The position numbers and the translations under genes were made by a program. Of a stretch of DNA of 64,000 nt, positions 16,249 to 22,933 are shown in pieces (the first letter of the stretch is position 1; every line of letters starts with the position of its first letter). The notes under the pieces are model-generated. The model did not search any database, was not told where the DNA came from, and was given only the letters and a program-made list of their open reading frames with translations. The stretch comes from Chthonobacter rhizosphaerae. Lineage in GTDB: Bacteria; Pseudomonadota; Alphaproteobacteria; Rhizobiales; Pleomorphomonadaceae. Where the stretch lies: positions 248,001 through 312,000 of the forward strand of contig NZ_JACDIS010000001.1 of NCBI RefSeq assembly GCF_013839525.1. Direction: 5' to 3'.

Positions 16249-17094
16249 TCAGTCGCCGGCCGCCTCCGCCACCGCGGCCGCCAGGTCCTCCAGGAAGCGC
16301 CGGAGCGCCTCGCCCGGATCGTCCCCTTCGCCGGACAGCACGGTGATCCCCCAGTGGCCGAGCACGGTCCGCTGCACCGGGTTGTCCTCGGGCAGGAACA
16401 CGAAGGAGGGCGGCCGGTCCGCGTCGTGGCCGGACGTCCTCCACACCCGCCAGAGCTGGTAGAGCAGCATGCGGATGTTGATGTCCGACATGGAATAGCC
16501 GACGAACAGCAGCGTCCGCCCCAGCGCGTCCGCCTTCAGCTTCATGTCGAGCGGCCCCTCGAAGGCGAGCCGCTCGAAATAGTCGCTCTCGGCGAGCACC
16601 AGCGAGAGGTCGTCGTCGAAGTCGCCGTGGAACTTGACGATCTGCGTCACCGTGTCGAGCGCGCGGGAGATGTCCTTGGCGTTGGTGACCTTGGCGAACG
16701 GCCGGCCGTGGATCTGGTGGGCGACCTCCAGGTTGCGGTCGAAGTTCGTCGTGTAGATCAGCGGAAAGCCGAGCGACACGATCAGCCGGTGGATCTCGGA
16801 CCCGGCCACCGCCTCGGTCGAGACAGACCAGTGCCGGTCCATCCAGCTCCGCAGCGGCCCGATCGCGCCCTGGCGGATGCGGTAGTATTCGGCGAGCGTG
16901 TGGTAGCCGGTGCCGCCGCCGAGCCGGGCGAGCGTCGGGTCCACGCCCGCCTCCGCTGCCATGTATTCGATGAGGTCGGCCCAGGACGGCAGGCCGACCG
17001 CCATGGAGACGCCCGCGCCCGCGAACAGGATGCAGCGCCGGTCGCGGATCGCCGCCGCTAGGGTCGTGAGGTCTGCTCTTTGGGCCGTCGCCAT
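16249..17094 (-). CDS. SIR2-like domain protein (putative NAD-binding or NADase)
   Basis: A 281-residue protein made almost wholly of a SIR2-like domain. Visible are the NAD-binding FAGAGVS (residues 24-30), TTNFDRNLE (115-123), His156 in KFHGDF, the position of the sirtuin catalytic His, and FVGYSMSDINIRML near 200. It lacks the four-cysteine zinc module of true deacylase sirtuins, as is usual for the SIR2_2 class found in defence proteins and elsewhere. Possible activities are NAD hydrolysis or nucleotide binding. No second domain (SLOG, TPR, pAgo) is attached. A patatin-type lipase gene follows 80 bases downstream. An EcfG-type promoter match (17120-17144) lies just upstream. Confidence 0.85.
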   Translation of the reverse strand: MATAQRADLTTLAAAIRDRRCILFAGAGVSMAVGLPSWADLIEYMAAEAGVDPTLARLGGGTGYHTLAEYYRIRQGAIGPLRSWMDRHWSVSTEAVAGSEIHRLIVSLGFPLIYTTNFDRNLEVAHQIHGRPFAKVTNAKDISRALDTVTQIVKFHGDFDDDLSLVLAESDYFERLAFEGPLDMKLKADALGRTLLFVGYSMSDINIRMLLYQLWRVWRTSGHDADRPPSFVFLPEDNPVQRTVLGHWGITVLSGEGDDPGEALRRFLEDLAAAVAEAAGD

Positions 17095-17119
17095 CGGGTC
17101 CGTCGCCTTTTCGCTCCCG

Positions 17120-17144
17120 AACAGCCGGAACGGGCCGCCGTTCC
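17120..17144 (-). promoter_or_regulatory. weak EcfG-type promoter match upstream of the SIR2 gene
   Basis: On the minus strand GGAAC (17144-17140), 18 bases, then TT (17121-17120), ending in TGTT. The start codon is about 25 bases further on. The -35-like box is one arm of the inverted repeat GGAACGG-GCCG-CCGTTCC (17127-17144). Only seven bases are specified, so this is suggestive only. Confidence 0.25.
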
Positions 17145-17187
17145 CGCCGCGACGCCGGGACGCTCGCCGACCTCGTCCGGGCGGGCC

Positions 17188-17212
17188 GGAACGGGAGCGG
17201 ACGACGGGGGTT
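17188..17212 (+). promoter_or_regulatory. EcfG-type promoter match upstream of a small protein gene
   Basis: GGAAC at 17188-17192, 16 bases, then GGTT at 17209-17212. This fits the general-stress sigma (EcfG/RpoE2) pattern of GGAAC with TT 18-19 bases on, apart from G for C before GTT. It ends 54 bases before the ATG of the small hydrophilic protein. Confidence 0.4.
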
Positions 17213-17266
17213 AGCCTTCAGGCAGGCCCGGCTCACCGCCGGGTCGGACAGGAAAGGACCACGCAC

Positions 17267-17443
17267 ATGGCCGAATCCAACCAGCAGGGCACCATGGGCC
17301 AGGCTCTCCGCAAGGACATGGAGCACGACAAGGAGCTGGATACCGTCAAGGGCCAGAAGCCGGCCGGCAAGTCCGGCGGCGGCCAGGGGTCCGGCGCGGA
17401 CAACGCCGGCGGGTCGAAGTCCGACCAGAGCCGCAGCGGTTGA
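17267..17443 (+). CDS. small hydrophilic Gly/Ser/Lys-rich protein
   Basis: A 58-residue, fully hydrophilic, probably disordered protein: charged N-terminal half (ALRKDMEHDKELDTVKGQK) and a Gly/Ser-rich C-terminal half. A strong GGAAAGGA ribosome site lies eight bases before the ATG, and an EcfG-type promoter match lies upstream, so it is likely a real, stress-induced gene. I recognise no family. It is divergent from the SIR2 gene and convergent with the enoyl-CoA hydratase gene. Confidence 0.65.
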   Translation: MAESNQQGTMGQALRKDMEHDKELDTVKGQKPAGKSGGGQGSGADNAGGSKSDQSRSG

Positions 17444-17461
17444 CGCACGGCTGTCGCGGCT

Positions 17462-17521
17462 GGCCGACGGTTTCGCCCGTCGGCCGCCGTCCCGCGAACC
17501 GGCCGGCCGCCCGGGCCGGCC
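17462..17521. terminator. two hairpins between convergent genes
   Basis: Stem 1 is GGCCGACGG, loop TTTCGC, CCGTCGGCC (17462-17485). Stem 2 is GGCCGGCC, loop GCCCG, GGCCGGCC (17501-17521). Both lie in the gap between the small protein gene and the enoyl-CoA hydratase gene, which converge. No T-tract follows. Confidence 0.45.
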
Positions 17522-17530
17522 GCGCGGCGC

Positions 17531-18301
17531 TCACGACCTGCCGAGGAAGCCGTCGATGAGGCGGCCGGTCTCGGCGAGGTCCATGTTCTCGGCCATGCGC
17601 CGGCCGGCGAGGTCGTAGGCGTCCGCGACGGCGAGCCCCGCCTGATCGCGGACGAGCCGCTTGCCGAGTTCCACCGCCGCCGGCGGTTTGCGGGCGATCA
17701 GCCCCGCCGCCTCGTCCACGGCGCCGTCGAGGTCGGCCGCCGGCACGGTCGCGCTCACGAGCCCGATGGCCGCCGCCCGCTCCGCCGGGATCAGCCGCCC
17801 GGTGAAGAGCAGGTCGAGCGCCTGCTTCGGCGCCACGGCCCGGGTCAGCGCCACGGACGGCGTCGAGCAGAAGAGGCCGAGGTTGATGCCGCTGACGCCG
17901 AACTTCGCTCCCTCCGCCGCATAGGCGAGGTCGCAGGTCGCCACCAGCTGGCACCCGGCGGCCACCGCCGCCCCCTGCACCTTGGCGATCACCGGCACCC
18001 GGCAGGCAGCGATCCGCTGCATCATGGCCGAGCAGCGGGCGAACAGCGCCTCCCGGGCCGCCTGGTCCGGCAGGTCGCGCACCTCCGCCAGATCGTGCCC
18101 GGCTGAGAAGATCCGCCCCTTGGCGGCGATCACCAGCACCCGCACCGCCGGGTCCGCGTCCGCCGCCTGGATCGCGCCGTCGAGCGCCTCGATCATGGCG
18201 GCCGAGAGCACGTTCGCCCGGTCCGGCCGGTTCAGCGTCAGCGTCGCCACGCCGTCCGCCACGGCGACGGTCACGTGCGGTTCCTCGGTCATGGCTTCCA
18301 T
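17531..18301 (-). CDS. enoyl-CoA hydratase/isomerase family protein
   Basis: A 253-256 residue crotonase-fold enzyme. Oxyanion-hole parts are visible as KGRIFSAGHDLAEV (near 65) and VQGAAVAAGCQLVATCDLAYAA (near 105). The catalytic-glutamate region reads NLGLFCSTPSVAL, lacking an obvious glutamate pair of classical hydratases, so it may be a different crotonase activity. Two starts are possible, 18301 (used) and 18292. Its start lies four bases after the acyl-CoA synthetase stop, so the pair forms an operon likely acting on one fatty or carboxylic acid: activation to a CoA ester then a crotonase step. Confidence 0.88.
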   Translation of the reverse strand: MEAMTEEPHVTVAVADGVATLTLNRPDRANVLSAAMIEALDGAIQAADADPAVRVLVIAAKGRIFSAGHDLAEVRDLPDQAAREALFARCSAMMQRIAACRVPVIAKVQGAAVAAGCQLVATCDLAYAAEGAKFGVSGINLGLFCSTPSVALTRAVAPKQALDLLFTGRLIPAERAAAIGLVSATVPAADLDGAVDEAAGLIARKPPAAVELGKRLVRDQAGLAVADAYDLAGRRMAENMDLAETGRLIDGFLGRS

Positions 18302-18305
18302 CGGC

Positions 18306-19928
18306 CTAGCCCTTCACCTGGTCGCGCAGCTTGAACTTCTGGATCTTGCCCGTGGACGTGCGCGGCAGTTCGGAGAACACCACGTGGCGCGGCGCCTTGT
18401 AGTGGGCGAGGTTCTCCCGGCACCAGGCGATCAGCTCCTCGGCGGTCGCGGTCGCGCCGGGCTTCAGCTCCACGAAGGCGCAGGGCGTCTCGCCCCACTT
18501 CTCGTCGGGCTTGGCCACCACGGCGGCGCTCGCCACCGCCGGATGCTTGTAGAGCACGTCCTCCACCTCGATGGACGAGATGTTCTCGCCGCCGGAGATG
18601 ATGATGTCCTTGGACCGGTCCTTCAGCTGCAGGTAGCCGTCCGGGTGCTTCACGCCGAGGTCGCCGGAGTGGAACCAGCCGCCCGCGAAGGCCTCGCCCG
18701 TGGCCTTGGCGTTCTTCAGGTAGCCCTTCATCACCACGTTGCCGCGGAACATCACCTCGCCGATGGTCGCGCCGTCCGCCGGCACCGGCGTCATGGTCTC
18801 CGGGTCCATCACGTCCAGGCCGTCGAGCAGCAGGTAGCGAACGCCCTGCCGGGCCTTGCGGGTCGCCCATTCGGAGGCGCCGAGCGCGTCCCAGTCGCTG
18901 TTCCACTCGTTCACCACCGCCGGCCCGTAGGTCTCGGTCAGGCCGTAGAGGTGGGTCACCGCGAAGCCGGCCGCCTTCATGGCGGCGAGCACCGCCTCCG
19001 GCGGCGGCGCGGCGGCGGTGAGGAAGGTCACCGGCACGGTCACGGGCCGCTTCTCCTCCTCCTTGGCGCCGAGGATGATCGACATCACGATCGGCGCGCC
19101 GGACATGTGCGTCACGCCGTGCTCCGCGATCGCATCATAGATCGGCGCCGCCCGCACCGCCCTCAGGCACACGTGGGTGCCGGCCACCGCCGACACCGAC
19201 CAGGGGAAGCACCAGCCGTTGCAGTGGAACATCGGCAGGGTCCAGAGATAGACCGCGTGCTTCGGCATGGCGCAGGTCACCACGTTGCCGAGAGCCAGCA
19301 GGTGCGCGCCCCGGTGGTGGTAGACCACGCCCTTCGGGTTCGACGTGGTGCCGGAGGTGTAGTTGAGGCTGATGGCGTCCCACTCGTCGGCCGGCGCGGC
19401 CGTGAAGGCCTCGTCGCCCTCGTCAAGCAGCGCCTCGTAGTCGAGCGCGCCGAGCCGCGCGCCCGTCTGGGCGAACTCCGGATCGTCGTAGTCGATGACC
19501 AGCGGCTTCACGGTGGCTATCGACAGCGCCTCCGCGATCACGGCGGAGAACTCCCGGTCGGTGATCAGCACCTTCGCCTCGCCGTGGTCGAGGATGAAGG
19601 CGAGCGTCGCGGCGTCCAGCCGGGTGTTCAGCGTGTTCAGCACCGCCCCGCAGAGCGGCACGCCGTAGTGGCACTCGATCATCGCCGGCGTGTTGGCCAG
19701 CATCACCGCCACCGTGTCGCCCCGGCCGAGGCCACGCGCCTTCAGGGCCGAGCCCAGCCGGTGGGCCCGGGCGCGCAGGTCGCGGTAGGTCTGGCGCAGG
19801 CGCCCGTGCACGATCGCAACCCGGTCCGGGTAGACGTCCGCCGCCCGCTCCAGGAAGGTCAGGGGCGTCAGCGGCTGATGGTTCGCAGGGTTCTTGTCGA
19901 GGCCGACGTCGTAGATCGTGGTCGCCAT
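18306..19928 (-). CDS. acyl-CoA synthetase (AMP-forming)
   Basis: A 540-residue acyl-adenylate-forming CoA ligase. The ATP P-loop motif YTSGTTSNPKGVVYHHRG lies near residue 185-200, YGLTETYGP near 322, GWFHSGDLG near 415 and the catalytic lysine motif GKIQKFKLRDQ at the C-terminus, so all core motifs are intact. The N-terminus MATTIYDVGLDKNPANHQPLTPL resembles the subgroup that includes 3-methylmercaptopropionyl-CoA ligase (DmdB) and medium/long-chain ligases, so the chain length is not decided. It is first in an operon with the crotonase-family gene. Confidence 0.93.
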   Translation of the reverse strand: MATTIYDVGLDKNPANHQPLTPLTFLERAADVYPDRVAIVHGRLRQTYRDLRARAHRLGSALKARGLGRGDTVAVMLANTPAMIECHYGVPLCGAVLNTLNTRLDAATLAFILDHGEAKVLITDREFSAVIAEALSIATVKPLVIDYDDPEFAQTGARLGALDYEALLDEGDEAFTAAPADEWDAISLNYTSGTTSNPKGVVYHHRGAHLLALGNVVTCAMPKHAVYLWTLPMFHCNGWCFPWSVSAVAGTHVCLRAVRAAPIYDAIAEHGVTHMSGAPIVMSIILGAKEEEKRPVTVPVTFLTAAAPPPEAVLAAMKAAGFAVTHLYGLTETYGPAVVNEWNSDWDALGASEWATRKARQGVRYLLLDGLDVMDPETMTPVPADGATIGEVMFRGNVVMKGYLKNAKATGEAFAGGWFHSGDLGVKHPDGYLQLKDRSKDIIISGGENISSIEVEDVLYKHPAVASAAVVAKPDEKWGETPCAFVELKPGATATAEELIAWCRENLAHYKAPRHVVFSELPRTSTGKIQKFKLRDQVKG

Positions 19929-20041
19929 GCACGCCCTCCCAGCCGAAGCGGCTTGTTCCGATGTGCGGCGATTTGGTCGGCTCGGGCCGGGGAAGTCCAG
20001 ACCCCCTTTGGATTAGATCCCCCGGACCGCGCCTCGTCGGA

Positions 20042-20995
20042 TCAGGCCTTGCCCTTGCGCGTCGCCACCCGCACCGCCGCCACCACCAGCACGGTGCCGA
20101 CGATCTGCACCGGCTGCAGCGTCTCGCCGAAGGCGATCCAGGCGAAGAAGGCCGTGGTCGGCGGCACCAGGTAGAAGAGCGTCGCCACCGACGACACCGC
20201 GCCCCGGCGCATCAGCCACAGCATCAGGAGCACCGCCCCGATGGAGAGCACCAGCACCAGCCAGCCGGTCACGAGCGCCAGCTGCATCGAGGGCACGTAG
20301 GCGAAGCCTTCGGAGGCGGCCATCGGCACCACCACCAGCGCCGCGCCCACGAACTGCAGCGCCGTCCCCGGCACCAGCGCGCCGCCGGCGCCGGTCCGCT
20401 TGCTGTAGACGGTGCCGAACGCGATCGCCGCCACCGCGCCGAGCGCCACCGCCGCCACCACGGGATCGACCGAGTCGATCCCGGTCAGCTTCGGCGCCAG
20501 CACCAGGGCGATGCCCGCAAGGCCGAGCACGAGGCCGGCGAGATGCGCGCCCGTCAGCCGCTCGCCGAGGAGCAGGCGGGCGAACAGCGCCGTCAGCACC
20601 GGCTGGAGCCCCACCACGAGGCCGGAAAGGCCCGCCGGCAGGCCGTGCTTCACCGCCCAGAAGATGCCGCCGAGATAGACGCCGTGGATGAGCGCGCCCG
20701 CCACCATGGCGTGGACGGCGGCCCGGCCGCGCGGCCACTCGGCCCCGAGAAGCAGCGAAAGCCCGGCGAGGATCGGCACCACCAGGGCCATCCGGAGCGC
20801 CAGCAACGAGAACGGCCCGGCCACCGGCGCGCCGAACTTGGCGGCGATGAAGCCCGTCGACCAGAGCGCCACGAACACCAGCGGCGCCGCGCGCACCAGC
20901 GGCGGGTCCTTCGAAACGGTGAGGACGGGCGATGCGGTCTCGGCCAAGATGTCCTCCGCGGCGGCAGGCCTTGAGGTCCGTGGGTGATCCAGCAC
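20042..20995 (-). CDS. EamA/DMT-family transporter
   Basis: A 317-residue membrane protein with ten hydrophobic helices and two internally similar EamA halves, as in the drug/metabolite transporter superfamily (RhaT/YdcZ-like exporters). The first half has FVALWSTGFIAAKFG and LRMALVVPILAG, the second YLVPPTTAFFAWIAFGE before the Lys/Arg-rich end. Substrate is unknown; such proteins export amino acids, metabolites or drugs. The N-terminal 30 residues are a hydrophilic lead. It stands alone between the fatty acid operon and ccr. Confidence 0.92.
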   Translation of the reverse strand: MLDHPRTSRPAAAEDILAETASPVLTVSKDPPLVRAAPLVFVALWSTGFIAAKFGAPVAGPFSLLALRMALVVPILAGLSLLLGAEWPRGRAAVHAMVAGALIHGVYLGGIFWAVKHGLPAGLSGLVVGLQPVLTALFARLLLGERLTGAHLAGLVLGLAGIALVLAPKLTGIDSVDPVVAAVALGAVAAIAFGTVYSKRTGAGGALVPGTALQFVGAALVVVPMAASEGFAYVPSMQLALVTGWLVLVLSIGAVLLMLWLMRRGAVSSVATLFYLVPPTTAFFAWIAFGETLQPVQIVGTVLVVAAVRVATRKGKA

Positions 20996-21105
20996 CGTCT
21001 ATGCGGGCCCGCCCGGCCGGACAATGCCGAAATCCGACAAGGTGCTTCGCCGAAGACCGCTCGCCCGCCGGCCCGGCGGACCCGTCCGCCCCTCCCAGCC
21101 GAATG

Positions 21106-21130
21106 AAAAAGGCGGCCCCGGAGGGCCGCC
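21106..21130 (-). terminator. Rho-independent terminator of ccr
   Basis: On the minus strand GGCGGCCC, loop TCCG, GGGCCGCC followed by TTTTT, located 27 bases after the ccr stop codon. It has an eight-base-pair perfect GC stem and a five-base T-tract, the clearest intrinsic terminator in the window. Confidence 0.85.
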
Positions 21131-21156
21131 TCGAACCGTCGCGTCGCCGTGCGCCG

Positions 21157-22440
21157 TCAGCGGGCGGCGCTCGCCTCCAGCACGTCCTCGTAGGTCACGA
21201 GGCCGGCCTTCGGGGCGCTGACGAGCACCGCCATGTTGCCGGGCGCGTGCTCGTTCCGCCACATCTTCATGTGCGCCGCCGGGATCTGGTCCCAGGCGAA
21301 CACTTCCGACATGCACGGGTCCACCCGGCGGTCGAGCACGAAGCGGTTGGCCTCGGACGCCTGCTTCAGGTGGGCGAAGTGCGAGCCCTGGATGCGCTTC
21401 TGGTGCATCCAGACGTAGCGGGCGTCGAAGGTGATGTTGAATCCGGTGGTGCCGGCGCAGAACACCACCATGCCGCCGCGCTTCACCACGAAGGACGACA
21501 CCGGGAAGGTGCTCTCGCCCGGGTGCTCGAACACGATGTCGACGTTGTTGCCCTTGCCGGTGATGTCCCAGATGGCCTTGCCGAACTTGCGCGCCTCGGC
21601 GAACCAGGTGTCGTACTCGGGCGAGCCGACCGTCGGCAGCTGGCCCCAGCACTTGAAGTCCTTGCGGTTGATCACGCCCTTGGCGCCGAGGCTCATCACG
21701 TAGTCGCGCTTGCTCTCGTCGGAGATCACCCCGATGGCGTTGGCGCCGACGGCCGCGCAGATCTGCACGGCGAACACGCCGAGGCCGCCCGAGGCGCCCC
21801 AGACGAGCACGTTCTGGCCCGGCTTCAAGGTGTGCGGCGCGTGGCCGTAGAGCATGCGGTAGGCGGTGGCGAGCGTCAGCGTGTAGGACGCGGCCTCCTC
21901 CCAGGTCAGGTGCTTGGGCCGCGCCAGCAGCTGGCGGCTCTGCACCCGGCAGAACTGCGCGAACGAGCCGTCGCCCGTCTCGTAGCCCCAGATGCGCTGG
22001 GTCGGCGACAGCATCGGGTCGCCGCCGTTGCATTCCTCGTCGTCGCCGGCGTCCTGGTTGCAGTGCACAACCACCTCGTCGCCCACCTTCCAGCGGGTGA
22101 CCTTGGAGCCGACCGCCCAGACGATGCCGGAGGCGTCCGACCCGGCGATGTGGAAGGGCTGCTTGTGACCGTCGAAGGGCGAGATCGGCTTGCCGAGCGA
22201 GGCCCAGACGCCGTTGTAGTTGATGCCGGCCGCCATCACGAGCACCAGCACCTCGTTGCTGTCGATCTCCCAGGTCGGGACGACTTCCAGCTGCATGGCC
22301 GTGTCCGGCGGGCCGTGCCGCTCGCGGCGGATCGCCCAGGCCCACATCTTCGACGGCACGTGGCCGAGCGGCGGGATCTCGCCGACGTCGTAGAGGTCCT
22401 TCAGAGGGGGCTCGACGGCCTTGGATTGCACCGCGGTCAT
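21157..22440 (-). CDS. ccr: crotonyl-CoA carboxylase/reductase
   Basis: A 427-residue medium-chain dehydrogenase/reductase that carboxylates and reduces crotonyl-CoA with NADPH and CO2 to ethylmalonyl-CoA, the committed step of the ethylmalonyl-CoA pathway for C2 compounds. Family marks are the N-terminal LKDLYDVGEIPPLGHVP, INYNGVWASLGKP near 100, GYETGDGSFAQFC near 170, the nucleotide-binding VWGASGGLGVFAVQ near 225 and HQKRIQGSHFAHLKQA near 360. Start ATG at 22438-22440 is used; a longer frame adds 73 residues unlike the family. It is divergent from ecm across 493 bases, which hold the palindrome also seen upstream of mcd, and ends at a strong terminator. Confidence 0.97.
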   Translation of the reverse strand: MTAVQSKAVEPPLKDLYDVGEIPPLGHVPSKMWAWAIRRERHGPPDTAMQLEVVPTWEIDSNEVLVLVMAAGINYNGVWASLGKPISPFDGHKQPFHIAGSDASGIVWAVGSKVTRWKVGDEVVVHCNQDAGDDEECNGGDPMLSPTQRIWGYETGDGSFAQFCRVQSRQLLARPKHLTWEEAASYTLTLATAYRMLYGHAPHTLKPGQNVLVWGASGGLGVFAVQICAAVGANAIGVISDESKRDYVMSLGAKGVINRKDFKCWGQLPTVGSPEYDTWFAEARKFGKAIWDITGKGNNVDIVFEHPGESTFPVSSFVVKRGGMVVFCAGTTGFNITFDARYVWMHQKRIQGSHFAHLKQASEANRFVLDRRVDPCMSEVFAWDQIPAAHMKMWRNEHAPGNMAVLVSAPKAGLVTYEDVLEASAAR

Positions 22441-22933
22441 GACGTTTCCTTTCCTCGTTCGGGCCGGTCGCGCTCTTTTCCTGTCGCGCCTCTGCCGGAT
22501 TGGACACGACGGCCACGCTCCTCCGGCGCCGTCATGCTGCACTGCGATGATCTTGGGTGACCCGTCCGGGATGCACCATACGACCTTCTGCGGATCCGGC
22601 CGGAGGTCTCCCGCCGGCGGCCCATCCGCCAACACATGCCCGAGACGCCCGCCAACCACCCACCAGTATTTTCTGAACGGCGCTTCAACGGAATTTCCGC
22701 CGCCCGGAAAAGCCGGGAAACCGCGGCCCGTCGCGCCGGATCCGCCCCGGACCCGCGACTTTTGGCCGGGTTCCTGCCGGATCGAACGGGCCTGTAGAGT
22801 GCGCTGCGAGAAGACCCGGACCCGAACCGCCCGTCAGGCCCAGCGACCGAGCGTCGCGGCGCCCGGGCGGACCGGCACCGGACATCCCGCGGCGGTCGGC
22901 GGCCCCGCGCGGCACCCTTTGGAGGAGAGCACG
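22441..22933. other. ccr-ecm divergent intergenic region, no gene seen
   Basis: 493 bases without a supportable gene. It contains the GGGTGACCC palindrome (22555-22563), an AT-richer patch around 22670-22700 with the odd palindrome CGGAATTTCCG (22689-22699), and the small hairpin CCCGG-AAAAG-CCGGG (22703-22717). GGAGGAGAG precedes the ecm ATG. No clear sigma-70 -35/-10 pair was found by eye on either strand. Confidence 0.6.
22552..22567 (+). promoter_or_regulatory. candidate operator shared by ccr/ecm and mcd
   Basis: CTTGGGTGACCCGTCC contains the odd palindrome GGGT-G-ACCC about 115 bases upstream of ccr. The minus strand at 3687-3704, about 100 bases upstream of mcd, carries the same TTGGGT(C/G)ACCCGT. 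That two copies of a 13-base pattern sit in front of genes of one pathway supports a regulatory role; the regulator is unknown. Confidence 0.45.

Noticed and set aside
15077-17094. A CBASS or Thoeris operon at the SIR2-patatin pair
   Set aside because: No cyclase, TIR protein or Argonaute gene lies within reach, so neither known system is present.
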